From JBDTGE01 sp050742975 (GTDB taxonomy: Bacteria > Actinomycetota > Actinomycetes > Mycobacteriales > Jatrophihabitantaceae): a stretch of 16,998 nt of DNA. The stretch is taken from positions 1-16,998 of the forward strand of contig JBOGDQ010000319.1 in the NCBI GenBank assembly GCA_050742975.1, read 5' to 3'. The translations under genes and the position numbers were made by a program. Below are positions 1 to 8,017 of this stretch, piece after piece. The notes below the pieces were generated by a model that saw nothing but the letters and a program-made list of their open reading frames with translations, had not been told where the DNA came from and did not search any database. Every line of letters begins with the position of its first letter. Position 1 is the first letter of the stretch.

Positions 1-12
1 TGACCGAACCGG

Positions 13-1215
13 TCACGCGGCGGCGTCTGCGGCCGTTTCCAGGGGGGTTCGGGCGCCGGGCTTGGAGTACCGCGGCAGCTCGATCCGGATGGCGAGCCCG
101 CCGAACGGCGGCGCGGCTGCCTGCAGCCGGCCGTGGTGCGCATCGACGATCAGCCGCACGATGGCCAGCCCCAGCCCGGCACCGCGGGTCGCGGTGCGGA
201 CCCGGCCGCCACGGCGGAACGGCTCGAACAGGGTGTCCACGTCGGACGCGGCGATGACCGAGCCGCCGTTGGACACGTGCAGCCACACCCGCTCCGCCGT
301 CTGCCCCGTCGTGACCCGCAGCCACCCGTCCGGGACGTTGTGCCGGATGGCGTTCTCGACCAGGTTGCCGATCAGCCGCTCCAGCAGCCGCGGGTCGCCC
401 ATGGCCGCGGCGGCCTCGATCTCGGTCTCGATGCTCACGCCCTTCGCGCCGGCCTCCGCGGCGACACCGTCCAGCACGTCGGGCACCAGGGTGGCCAGGT
501 CGACGGGCTCGCGGACCTCGAGCTCGCCGCGCTCGACCGCCTGCAGTCGGGCCAGGGTGAGCAGCGAGGCGACCAGCCGCTGCGCCCGCTCGGTGGCCTG
601 GGTCAGGACCTCGCCCATGCGCCGCAGTTCGGCCACGTCCGCGTCGGGATCGCCCATCGTGACCTCGAGTTCGGTCTTCATCACCGACAGCGGGGTACGC
701 AGCTCGTGGCTGGCGTTGGCCACGAACAGCCGCTGGCTGTCGAAGGCGGCGTCCAGCCGGCCCAGCATCTCGTCGAACGTGTCCGCGAGCTCGCGCAGCT
801 CGTCATCGGGGCCACCGAGGTTGATCCGCTGGTCCAGGTTCTCCGTCGACAACTGCCTGGCCGTCGCGGTGAGCTTGGCGATCGGGCGCAGCGCCTGCTT
901 GGCCAGCAGGTAGCCGCCGGTGGTGCCGATGACGACGATGATGCCGAAGTAGATCAGGCCGGTGCTGAGCAGGTAGTTGACGGCGGTGCTCTGCGCGTGG
1001 GCACCGATGCCGCTGGGGTCGATCGGCGTGGGCGACGCGGAACCGGACGGGTCGGTGACCGTCACCTTGCCGAGGGTGTGGAAGAAGCCGACGTTGTTGA
1101 TGGCCTGCTTGAGCAGGACGATCGAGGTGAACAGCAGGGACACACCGACAAGAAGGACCAATCCGCCGTAGAGCAACGCCATACGGATCCGCAGCGTCGG
1201 GCGGAAGATCCTCAC
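13..1215 (-). CDS. Membrane sensor histidine kinase of a two-component system (HAMP, HisKA, HATPase)
   Basis: This 400-residue protein is predicted to sense a signal at the membrane and phosphorylate the response regulator encoded just upstream. A first membrane helix lies at about residues 12-36. A short extracytoplasmic loop of about 40 residues, rich in Pro, Ser and Asp, follows, then a second helix at about 82-104. A HAMP linker covers about 104-157. The H-box ASHELRTPL puts the phospho-accepting histidine at 170. The N-box NLVENAIRHN is at 284-293, and the G2 box GAGLGLAIV is near 346. The G1 box reads VSNGG, with Asn where many kinases have Asp, which is not rare in actinobacterial kinases. 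The start is GTG and overlaps the regulator stop by 4 nt (GTGA), indicating translational coupling. The small sensor loop gives no clue to the ligand. Confidence in the family is very high; the signal is unknown. Confidence 0.95.
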   Translation of the reverse strand: MRIFRPTLRIRMALLYGGLVLLVGVSLLFTSIVLLKQAINNVGFFHTLGKVTVTDPSGSASPTPIDPSGIGAHAQSTAVNYLLSTGLIYFGIIVVIGTTGGYLLAKQALRPIAKLTATARQLSTENLDQRINLGGPDDELRELADTFDEMLGRLDAAFDSQRLFVANASHELRTPLSVMKTELEVTMGDPDADVAELRRMGEVLTQATERAQRLVASLLTLARLQAVERGELEVREPVDLATLVPDVLDGVAAEAGAKGVSIETEIEAAAAMGDPRLLERLIGNLVENAIRHNVPDGWLRVTTGQTAERVWLHVSNGGSVIAASDVDTLFEPFRRGGRVRTATRGAGLGLAIVRLIVDAHHGRLQAAAPPFGGLAIRIELPRYSKPGARTPLETAADAAA

Positions 1216-1922
1216 GATGCTGTCCCGGCTCCCCCGTCCACCTCTCCGGTGTCGCCCAATGCCTCGGGGTCGATTCGGTAACCCGAACCGACGACCGTGT
1301 CGATGATGGGCGGCTCGCCGAGCTTGCGGCGCAGCGTCATCATCGTCACTCGGACGGTGGTGGTGAACGGGTCCGCGTTCTCGTCCCAGACCCGGTCCAG
1401 CAGCTCCTCGCTGCTGACGACCGCTCCCTGCGCGGTCAGCAGGGTCTCCAGCACCCCGAACTCCTTGCGAGTCAGGTCGATCAGCTCGCCCGATCGGGAG
1501 ACGGTGCGCTTGGCCGAGTCGAGCTCGATGTCACCCGCCGACAGCACCGGTGGCGCGGCCGGCGTGGTGCGCCGGCCGAGCGCGCGCACGCGGGCCACCA
1601 GCTCGGCGAACGCGAACGGCTTGGGCAGGTAGTCGTCGGCGCCGAGTGCCAGTCCGTTGACCTTGTCCTCGACGGTGCCGCTCGCGGTCAGCATCATCAC
1701 GCGGGTCAGCACGCCCTCTTCGGTGAGCCGGCTGCAGATCTCGTCACCGGACATACCCGGCAGGTCGCGGTCCAGGACCACGACGTCGTACCGCGTCAGC
1801 GCCGCCTTGCGATAGCCGTCATCGCCGTCGGTGGCAACGTCGACGGCCATGCCTTCACGGCGCAGCCCGCGTGCCACCGCCTCTGCGAGTTGCACTTCGT
1901 CCTCAACGACGAGGATCCGCAT
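1212..1922 (-). CDS. OmpR/PhoB-family response regulator
   Basis: This is a 236-residue DNA-binding response regulator, partner of the overlapping downstream kinase. The receiver domain occupies residues 1-115: acidic pocket E7/D8, phospho-accepting D51 in VVLDRDLPG, switch threonine T79, and conserved K101 in LPKPF. A winged-helix DNA-binding domain follows at about 128-223, with the typical LTRKEFGVLETLL and VGSGYRI segments. The frame stays open 39 codons further upstream. I chose the ATG at 1922 because it begins the canonical MRILVVEDE and has a good ribosome-binding site, GGGAGG, 6 nt before it. It lies 28 nt after the dxs stop and is probably co-transcribed with dxs. Target genes cannot be read from the sequence. 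No equivalent pair sits at this place in the mycobacterial locus as I remember it, so its presence here looks lineage-specific. Confidence 0.95.
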   Translation of the reverse strand: MRILVVEDEVQLAEAVARGLRREGMAVDVATDGDDGYRKAALTRYDVVVLDRDLPGMSGDEICSRLTEEGVLTRVMMLTASGTVEDKVNGLALGADDYLPKPFAFAELVARVRALGRRTTPAAPPVLSAGDIELDSAKRTVSRSGELIDLTRKEFGVLETLLTAQGAVVSSEELLDRVWDENADPFTTTVRVTMMTLRRKLGEPPIIDTVVGSGYRIDPEALGDTGEVDGGAGTAS

Positions 1923-1928
1923 GCCCTG

Positions 1929-1934
1929 CCTCCC
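1929..1934 (-). promoter_or_regulatory. Ribosome-binding site of the response regulator
   Basis: GGGAGG on the minus strand, 6 nt before the ATG at 1922. It decides the start of the response regulator against upstream in-frame alternatives that would run back into dxs. Confidence 0.75.
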
Positions 1935-1950
1935 GGCCCAGTCCGCTACA

Positions 1951-3894
1951 TCATCCGCCGTCGGATTCACCAGTACGACGCATGGCCGGGAGTTCTGTGC
2001 CCGGCTCGCTATCTGGTGAAACGACTGCGGACCATTCAACGATGCGCCGCCCGATGTCCGGGACCGTCAGCCCCGCCCACGCACGGATATCCGGAACTTT
2101 GCCATGTGCCGGGAATTCGTGGGGGACGCCGAGCTGGCGAGTCGGCACATCGATGCCTGCGGCAGACAGCGCCTGGGCGATCCGCGCACCCGCCCCGCCG
2201 GACACGGTGCCGTCCTCGACGGTCACCACGAGGCGGGCCTCGGCGGCCAGTTCGAGCAGCGCGGTCTCGACCGGGACGACCCATCGCGGGTCCACCACGC
2301 GGACCGTGTAGCCCGCCCGGCGCACCGCCGAGCATGCATCGAGCACGTCCGCAGCCATCGCACCGATCGTGACGACCAGGACGTCGACCGCGCCGGTGTC
2401 CGACTCGGCCAGCACGTCGGCACCACCGACCCGGCGCAGCGCCGGGATGGGTTCGACGAGCGCAGTCTTGGGGTAGCGCAGCACGGTCGGGCCGGCCGAC
2501 CAGGCCAGCGCCTCACCCAGCTCGGCGCGCAGGGTCGCCTCGTCGCGCGGGGCGGCCAGTCGCAGGCCGGGTACGACGCCCAGGACGGCGAGGTCCCACA
2601 CGCCGTTGTGGCTCGGGCCGTCCTCGCCGGTGATCCCCGCACGGTCCAGCACGACGGTGACCGGCAGCCGGTGCAGCGCGACATCGAGCAGCAGCTGGTC
2701 GAAGGCCCGGTTGAGGAACGTGGCGTACAGCGCGACGACCGGGTGCAGGCCACCGGACGCGAGCCCGGCCGCCGAGGTCAGCGCGTGCTGCTCGGCGATG
2801 CCCACGTCGAAGCAGCGGTCCGGATAGGTCTGCTGGAACGCGTTCAGGCCGGTGGGTTCGCACATCGCGGCGCTGATCGCGACGACGTCGTCACGTTCAC
2901 CGCCGAGGCGGACCAGCTCGTCGGAGAAGACGCTCGTCCAGCTGCGGCCGGTCCGCGGCATGGCCCGCCCGGTCTTCGGATCGATCGGCCGCCACTGGTG
3001 CATCTGGTCGGCCTCGTCGTTCTCGGCCGGTGCGTAGCCGTAGCCCTTGCGGGTGACGCAGTGCACGATGACCGGGCCGTGGAAGCCCCGCGCCAGCGCG
3101 AACGCACTCTCCAGCGCTGCGATGTCGTGGCCATCGACCGGGCCGAGGTACTTCAGCCCGAGATCCTCGAACATGCCCTGGGGGGCGAGCAGATCCTTGA
3201 CGCCGCGCTTCATGCCGTGCAGCGCGTCGTAGAGCGGGGCCCCCACGAACGGCACGCGCGGCAGCCCGTGCTTGACCTTGCCGAGTACCCGCTCGTAGCC
3301 CGGCCGCAGGCGCAGGCCGGCCAGGTGCTCTGCGAGCCCGCCGATCGTCGGCGAGTACGAGCGGCCGTTGTCGTTGACGACGATGATCACCGGACGGTTG
3401 GCGGCGGCGATGTTGTTCAGGGCTTCCCAGCACATGCCGCCAGTAAGCGCACCGTCACCCACGACGGCCACCACCGGCCGGCGCTCGCCGCGCACGTCGA
3501 ACGCCTTGGCCAGCCCGTCGGCGTAGCTCAGCGCGGTGGACGCGTGCGAGTTCTCGATCCAGTCGTGCCGGCTCTCGGCCCGGTTCGGGTAGCCGGACAG
3601 CCCGCCGGTCTGGCGCAGCGTGGACATCTGCCCGGCCCGTCCGGTGAGGATCTTGTGCACGTACGCCTGGTGACCCACGTCGAACAGGATCGGCTCGGTG
3701 GGCGAGTCGAACGCGCGATGCAGCGCGATGGTCAGCTCGACCGCACCGAGGTTCGGTCCGAGGTGCCCGGTGCGCAGGCGGGACACCTGCTGCACGAGCA
3801 GGTCGCGGATCTCGGCCGCCAGCAGCGCGAGTTCCTCGCTGTCCAGGCCCCGCAGGTCCTGTGGCTCATTCACCCGTCCGAGAACGTTGCTCAC
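1951..3894 (-). CDS. dxs: 1-deoxy-D-xylulose-5-phosphate synthase
   Basis: Dxs is the thiamine-diphosphate enzyme that condenses pyruvate and glyceraldehyde 3-phosphate to DXP, the first step of the MEP isoprenoid pathway, in the cytosol. The product is 647 residues, close to the family norm of about 620-640. Visible landmarks are GHLGPNLGAVELT near residue 43, DVGHQAYVHKILTGR near 72, the ThDP/Mg motif GDGALTGG at 147-154 followed by the NN pair at 160-161, the IAEQHALTSAAGLA segment with the catalytic glutamate, and EDGPSHNGVWDL. The open frame extends further upstream into the methyltransferase gene. I chose GTG at 3894 (reads SNVLGRVNEPQDLRGL) by comparison with family N-termini; its ribosome-binding site is weak. 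GTG at 3873 is an alternative. It starts 11 nt after the methyltransferase stop. The C-terminus carries about 25 extra, probably disordered residues. Confidence 0.97.
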   Translation of the reverse strand: MSNVLGRVNEPQDLRGLDSEELALLAAEIRDLLVQQVSRLRTGHLGPNLGAVELTIALHRAFDSPTEPILFDVGHQAYVHKILTGRAGQMSTLRQTGGLSGYPNRAESRHDWIENSHASTALSYADGLAKAFDVRGERRPVVAVVGDGALTGGMCWEALNNIAAANRPVIIVVNDNGRSYSPTIGGLAEHLAGLRLRPGYERVLGKVKHGLPRVPFVGAPLYDALHGMKRGVKDLLAPQGMFEDLGLKYLGPVDGHDIAALESAFALARGFHGPVIVHCVTRKGYGYAPAENDEADQMHQWRPIDPKTGRAMPRTGRSWTSVFSDELVRLGGERDDVVAISAAMCEPTGLNAFQQTYPDRCFDVGIAEQHALTSAAGLASGGLHPVVALYATFLNRAFDQLLLDVALHRLPVTVVLDRAGITGEDGPSHNGVWDLAVLGVVPGLRLAAPRDEATLRAELGEALAWSAGPTVLRYPKTALVEPIPALRRVGGADVLAESDTGAVDVLVVTIGAMAADVLDACSAVRRAGYTVRVVDPRWVVPVETALLELAAEARLVVTVEDGTVSGGAGARIAQALSAAGIDVPTRQLGVPHEFPAHGKVPDIRAWAGLTVPDIGRRIVEWSAVVSPDSEPGTELPAMRRTGESDGG

Positions 3895-3905
3895 GGTTCC
3901 CAAGC

Positions 3906-5201
3906 CTACGTGGTCCGAGGCGTTTGCAGATCTTCCGGGCCGGGATGTTCGGCCGGTTCGAGCAGGGCCACGCACTCCACGTGGTGGGTCATCGGGAACG
4001 CGTCGAAAGCGCGCAGCGAGGTCAGCCGCCAGCCCTGCTGCTGCGCGGTGGCCACGTCGCGCGCGAGCGATGCCGGGTCGCACGCGACGTAACTGACCGC
4101 GCGGGGCGCCAGTGCCAACACCGCGGCCATCGTCTGCCGGCCGGCACCGGCCCTGGGCGGGTCGAGCACCACGACGTCAGGCGCCAGGTCCAGCCCGGCC
4201 AGCAGCGACGGCTCCACCCGACCCCTGCGCACCCGCGCCCACGGCAGGCCGGCCAGGTTGGCCGCCGCATCGGCCACGGCCCGGGCCGAGGACTCGACAC
4301 CGACCACCCGGCCGGTCCGGCCCACCGCATCGGCCAGCGCGGCCGTGAGCGCGCCAGCGCCGGCGTACAGGTCCAGGCCCGACTCCCCCGCGGCCGGGCG
4401 CAGGTCGTCCAGCATCGTCGCCGCAAACGTCTGCGCGGCAGCCGGATGTACCTGCCAGAAGCCGGTGGCCGCGATCTCGAACTCGCGGTCCCGCACCTGG
4501 TACCGCAGCCGGTCCGGGCCGTCGAGCACCTCCGTGCGGTCCGGCGGTCGGCGGCCGCGGGCGTGCCGCCCGGGTCCCGGCCGGTGACCCAGCAGCGTGA
4601 CCGCCGGGCCGACGCCGCGAACCGCCTCGACGCCGGTGAACCCGTCCCACGTGCCGACCAGCGCCGAGCTGTCGCCTATGCCAGGCGCACCGAGCGGGCA
4701 CTCGTCGATCGGCTCCACCTCGTGCGAGCGGTACCGGTGCAGTCCCGCGTGCCCGTCCGGGCCGACCGCGTAAGTGATCCGCGTGCGCCAGCCGAGCAGC
4801 CCGCCACCTTCCTCGAGTGGCAGCGGCTCGACTCGCGTCAGCAACGCCGACACGTCCAGGTGTGCCAGTCGGCGGAACTGCTCGCGCACGACCGAGGCCT
4901 TGAGTTCGCGCTGCGCGTCCGCGCGCACGTGCTGCCAGTCGCAGCCACCGCACCGGCCCGGGCCGGAGTGCGGACACGGCGCGTGGACCCGGTCCGTGGA
5001 CGGCGTCAGGATCTCGACGGCGTCCGCGCGGCAGAACGAGCCGCGATCCTCGGTGACGAGCGCGCGCACCCGCTCACCCGGAAGCGCGTGCCGGACGAAC
5101 ACGACGCGTCCGGCGTGCCTGGCGATGCAGAACCCGCCGTGCGCCGGGTCACCGACCTCGACCTCGACGAGCGTTCCGGCGAGCGGACCAGGATCAGCCA
5201 C
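3906..5201 (-). CDS. TRAM-domain class I SAM-dependent RNA m5U methyltransferase (TrmA/RlmD/RumA family)
   Basis: This 431-residue enzyme is predicted to methylate C5 of a uridine in rRNA or tRNA; the site cannot be told from sequence. An N-terminal TRAM RNA-binding domain covers about residues 3-65. The likely [4Fe-4S] ligands are C76, C84, C87 and C168. The SAM motif DLYAGAGALTAAL begins at 277. DPPRAGAG is at 347-354. The catalytic nucleophile is C374 in YVACDPASLARD, and the C-terminal HHVECVALL supplies the general-base glutamate at about 409. All catalytic residues look intact. An Arg-rich stretch near 205-225 appears to be an insertion. The start is GTG, 3 nt beyond the permease stop, and has no clear ribosome-binding site, so reinitiation is likely. 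The same neighbour pair occurs in M. tuberculosis (Rv2689c/Rv2690c, from memory). Confidence 0.95.
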   Translation of the reverse strand: MADPGPLAGTLVEVEVGDPAHGGFCIARHAGRVVFVRHALPGERVRALVTEDRGSFCRADAVEILTPSTDRVHAPCPHSGPGRCGGCDWQHVRADAQRELKASVVREQFRRLAHLDVSALLTRVEPLPLEEGGGLLGWRTRITYAVGPDGHAGLHRYRSHEVEPIDECPLGAPGIGDSSALVGTWDGFTGVEAVRGVGPAVTLLGHRPGPGRHARGRRPPDRTEVLDGPDRLRYQVRDREFEIAATGFWQVHPAAAQTFAATMLDDLRPAAGESGLDLYAGAGALTAALADAVGRTGRVVGVESSARAVADAAANLAGLPWARVRRGRVEPSLLAGLDLAPDVVVLDPPRAGAGRQTMAAVLALAPRAVSYVACDPASLARDVATAQQQGWRLTSLRAFDAFPMTHHVECVALLEPAEHPGPEDLQTPRTT

Positions 5202-5204
5202 GGG

Positions 5205-7190
5205 TCAGCTGACCGGCCGGGGTTGCTCGTCCGCCGGCACCGGCGTCACCGCATCGGAGGAGTTGAGTTGCCACGGCACGCTCGTCACCATCACGCCGGG
5301 CTGGAAGAGCAGCCGTCCCTTCAGCCGAAGCGCGTACTGGTTGTGCAGCAACTGCTCCCACCAGCGGCCGACGACATACTCGGGGATGAACACGCTCACG
5401 ACGTCCCGCGGCCGGTCGGCGCGCAACTTCTTGATGTAGGCGATGATCGGCCTGGTCACCTCGCGGTAGGGCGACTCCAGCACGGTGAGCTTCACCGGCA
5501 GGTCGTGTCGCTCCCATTCCGACAGCAGGGCCCGGGTGTCGGCGTCGTCGACGTTCACGGTCAGCGCGGTTAGCGTGTCCGGCCTCGTGGCGCGGGCGTA
5601 GGCGAGCGCACGAAGGGTCGGCTTGTGCGCCTTGGACACCAGCACGATCACGTGGTTGCGGGACGGGAGCACCAGCCCGACGTCGTCGCTGACCAGCTCG
5701 CTGGCCACGCGCGTGTAGTGCTTGTTGATGCCGCGCATGATCAGGTAGAGGATCGGCATCGCGATCAGGACCAGGTACGCGCCCTTGGTGAACTTGGTGA
5801 CGATCACGATCACGAGCACGATCCCGGACAGGCTTCCGCCGAAGGCATTGATCAACCTCGAGCGTTGCATGCGCCGCCGCTCGAGCTGGTCACGCTCGCT
5901 GCGCAGTACCCGGTTCCAGTGCCGCACCATGCCGGTCTGACCGAGCGTGAACGAGGTGAACACGCCGATGATGTACAGCTGGATCAGTCGCGTGACGTCC
6001 GCCTTGTAGATGGCGATCAGGATCCCCGCCACGACCGCCAGCGCGACGATGCCGTTGCTGTATGCAAGCCGATCGCCACGGGTGTTGAGCTGTGCGGGCA
6101 GGTTCTTGTCCCGCGCCAGGATCGCCCCGAGCAGCGGGAAGCCGTTGAACGCGGTGTTCGCCGCCAGCACCAGGATCAACGCGGTGGTGGCCTGGATGTA
6201 GAAGAACCCGACCGAACTGTGCCCGCCGAACACCGACGCCGCGACCTGCGCGATGACGGTGCGCTGCGGAGTGCTCCCGCAGTTCGGCACCCCGAGCAGG
6301 CAGCTGTTCGTGGTCGGGTCGGTGATGTGGACCTTCGAGATGATCGCCAGCACGGTGATGCCGAGCAGCATGGTGATCGCGATAGCACCCATCGCGAACA
6401 GGGTCAGCTGCGCGTTGCGGGCCTTCGGCGGGCGGAACGCCGGCACCCCGTTCGCGATCGCCTCCACGCCGGTCAGCGCCGTGCACCCGGAGGCGAACGC
6501 CCGCAGCGTGAAGAACATCAGGGCGAGGAAACCGAGCGAGCCGTAGCCGTGCTGGACGACGACGTGGTACTTCGCGCTCTCGGAGACCGGCGCGTCGCCG
6601 ACCATCGTGCGGAACAGGCCGGTGGCGATCATGATGAAGACCCCGCACGCGAACAGGTACGTCGGCGCCGCGAACGTCAGCCCGGCTTCCCTGATCCCGC
6701 GCAGGTTGACGGCCGCGAGGACGACGACGAAGCCGACCGCCATGAGCACCCGGTGCTGGTGCAGAGCGGGCACCGCCGAAATGATGTTGTCCACACCGGA
6801 GGAGACCGAGACCGCGACGGTCATGACGTAGTCGACGAGCAGCGCGCTGGCCACGACCACGCCGGCCGGCTTCCCGATGTTCTTGGTGGCCACCTCGTAG
6901 TCGCCGCCGCCGGTCGGGTACGCGCGCACCAGCTGGCGGTAGGAGGCCACCACCGTCGTCATCAGGACCGCGACCGCGACCGCGACCCACGGCGTCAGGT
7001 ACAGGTACGCGACCCCGCCGACGGTGAGCACGAGCAGGATCTCCTGCACCGCATAGGCCACGCTGGACAGCGCGTCGCTCGCGAAGATCGGGAGCGCGAG
7101 CCGCTTGGCCAGCAGCGAGTGGCCGGCCTGCTCGGAACGGACCGGGCTGCCGACTATGAGCCGCTTGAGAACGCGCGTGAGGACGGCCAC
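5205..7190 (-). CDS. KimA-like APC/KUP-type K+ (H+ symport) permease
   Basis: This 661-residue membrane transporter has about 12 predicted helices over residues 33-500 and a cytosolic C-terminal domain of about 150 residues. It aligns along its whole length, by my recollection, with Bacillus subtilis KimA, a high-affinity K+/H+ symporter inhibited by c-di-AMP. Conserved features include SSVAY after D39 (KimA D36; Y46 corresponds to Y43), LLVDYVMTVAVS with D120/Y121, SGCTALTGVEAI, RGDRL.YSNG and LHNQYALRLKGRL. Many databases label it only 'APC family permease'; the K+ role is inferred from KimA and from the divergent ceoBC genes. An external-loop segment absent from KimA carries C297 and C304, possibly a disulfide. 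The GTG start at 7190 has no ribosome-binding site but has a TATTGT hexamer 8 nt before it, suggesting a leaderless transcript. It is the first gene of the five-gene operon. Confidence 0.93.
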   Translation of the reverse strand: MAVLTRVLKRLIVGSPVRSEQAGHSLLAKRLALPIFASDALSSVAYAVQEILLVLTVGGVAYLYLTPWVAVAVAVLMTTVVASYRQLVRAYPTGGGDYEVATKNIGKPAGVVVASALLVDYVMTVAVSVSSGVDNIISAVPALHQHRVLMAVGFVVVLAAVNLRGIREAGLTFAAPTYLFACGVFIMIATGLFRTMVGDAPVSESAKYHVVVQHGYGSLGFLALMFFTLRAFASGCTALTGVEAIANGVPAFRPPKARNAQLTLFAMGAIAITMLLGITVLAIISKVHITDPTTNSCLLGVPNCGSTPQRTVIAQVAASVFGGHSSVGFFYIQATTALILVLAANTAFNGFPLLGAILARDKNLPAQLNTRGDRLAYSNGIVALAVVAGILIAIYKADVTRLIQLYIIGVFTSFTLGQTGMVRHWNRVLRSERDQLERRRMQRSRLINAFGGSLSGIVLVIVIVTKFTKGAYLVLIAMPILYLIMRGINKHYTRVASELVSDDVGLVLPSRNHVIVLVSKAHKPTLRALAYARATRPDTLTALTVNVDDADTRALLSEWERHDLPVKLTVLESPYREVTRPIIAYIKKLRADRPRDVVSVFIPEYVVGRWWEQLLHNQYALRLKGRLLFQPGVMVTSVPWQLNSSDAVTPVPADEQPRPVS

Positions 7191-7198
7191 GAGCGGTC

Positions 7199-7204
7199 AC
7201 AATA
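7199..7204 (-). promoter_or_regulatory. Putative -10 hexamer of the permease operon
   Basis: TATTGT on the minus strand fits TAnnnT and ends 8 nt before the GTG start at 7190, which would place +1 at or next to the start codon. No ribosome-binding site is visible. No good -35 element is seen at 16-18 bp. This is an inference from spacing only. Confidence 0.4.
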
Positions 7205-7263
7205 CGGCGAACCCAATCATCGGACGTGAACCGCCGCCCACCTGTGACGGCGTGTTGTGTACC

Positions 7264-7300
7264 GTCGGCTCGCTGCGGTCGTCGGTGTCGGCGAGCCGGC
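7264..7300 (+). promoter_or_regulatory. Hairpin in the putative ceoB leader
   Basis: Arms GTCGGCTCGC (7264-7273) and GCGAGCCGGC (7291-7300) can form a 10-pair stem with one G·U pair and a 17-nt loop. It lies 49 nt before the ceoB start in the permease/ceoB intergenic region. It could be an operator dyad, an mRNA leader structure, or chance in GC-rich DNA. It does not match a riboswitch class that I recognise. Confidence 0.35.
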
Positions 7301-7348
7301 GGGTGCCAGGCCCACAGCAGGAGCGGCCGGAAAGGAGATGTGCCACCG

Positions 7349-8017
7349 GTGCACATCGTCATCATGGGCTGCGGGCGGGTGGGCAGCGCGCTGGCCCACA
7401 GCCTGGCCCGCCTGGACCACAGCGTGGCCGTCATCGACCAGGACCCACAGGCATTCAAGCGGCTGGGTGACCACTTCCCGGGCCGATCGGTGCTGGGTAT
7501 CGGCTTCGACCGCGACACCCTCGTCGAGTCGGGCATCGAGCACGCCTCGGCGTTCGCCGCGGTCAGCAGCGGCGACAACTCGAACATCATCGCGGCGCGC
7601 GTGGCGCGAGAGACGTTCGGCGTGCAGAAGGTGATCGCCCGGATCTACGACCCGAAGCGGGCCGAGGTGTACGAGCGGCTCGGCATCCCGACCGTGGCCA
7701 CGGTGCCGTGGACCGCAAGCCGGCTGCTCAAGAGCGTCCTGGGTGAGACCATCGCCGAGGTCTGGCGCGACCCGTCCGGCGCCGTCGCGCTGGTGGCGGT
7801 TGCCCCGCACGAGGGGTGGATCGGCCACGCCGTTACCGAGTTCGAGGCCGCCACCGCGGGCCGCGTCGGGATCGTGACCCGCTTCGGCGCCGGAACCCTG
7901 CCGACCACGAACTCCCTCATCCAGTCGGGCGACACGCTGCACGTGCTGATCACCGACGAGCACGAGGACCTGCTGCGGGACGTCGCCGGCCGCGCACCGG
8001 ACGGGGGCCTGACGTGA
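7349..8017 (+). CDS. ceoB: RCK-domain K+ uptake regulatory protein, TrkA type (first of a tandem pair)
   Basis: This 222-residue cytosolic protein should bind nucleotides and gate or regulate a K+ transporter. The RCK_N Rossmann fold shows GCGRVG at 8-13 and the strand-2 acidic residue D30 (VAVIDQD). SSGDNSN lies at 73-79. The RCK_C domain covers about 140-205. It closely resembles M. tuberculosis CeoB (Rv2691), including DPKRAEVYERLGIPT and the TVPW motif. The frame is open far upstream. GTG at 7349 starts the conserved HIVIMGCGRVG, with GGAG at 7334-7337, 11 nt away, which is a little long. GTG at 7340 is in frame but too close to that site. Its stop overlaps the ceoC start (GTGA). It is transcribed divergently from the KimA-like permease, which is the most plausible partner in the window. 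Confidence 0.93.
   Translation: MHIVIMGCGRVGSALAHSLARLDHSVAVIDQDPQAFKRLGDHFPGRSVLGIGFDRDTLVESGIEHASAFAAVSSGDNSNIIAARVARETFGVQKVIARIYDPKRAEVYERLGIPTVATVPWTASRLLKSVLGETIAEVWRDPSGAVALVAVAPHEGWIGHAVTEFEAATAGRVGIVTRFGAGTLPTTNSLIQSGDTLHVLITDEHEDLLRDVAGRAPDGGLT

Noticed and set aside
62..1281. Plus-strand frames opposite the histidine kinase
   Set aside because: The kinase H, N and G boxes are all on the minus strand; the plus translations are Ser/Arg or Gln/Gly low-complexity.
2104..4092. 662-codon plus-strand open frame opposite dxs
   Set aside because: It is antisense to dxs, whose motifs are complete. The translation is Arg/Gly/His/Asp-rich low-complexity typical of GC-rich shadows, with no ribosome-binding site.
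3861..7229. Long plus-strand frames (570 and 534 codons) opposite the methyltransferase and permease
   Set aside because: Both lie antisense to well-recognised genes, with no family motifs and Arg/Asp/His-heavy composition. They are absence-of-stop artefacts of high GC.
7191..7348. A ydaO-type c-di-AMP riboswitch between the K+ genes
   Set aside because: I cannot find the conserved core sequences of that class. Only a simple stem-loop is seen, and the permease side appears leaderless.
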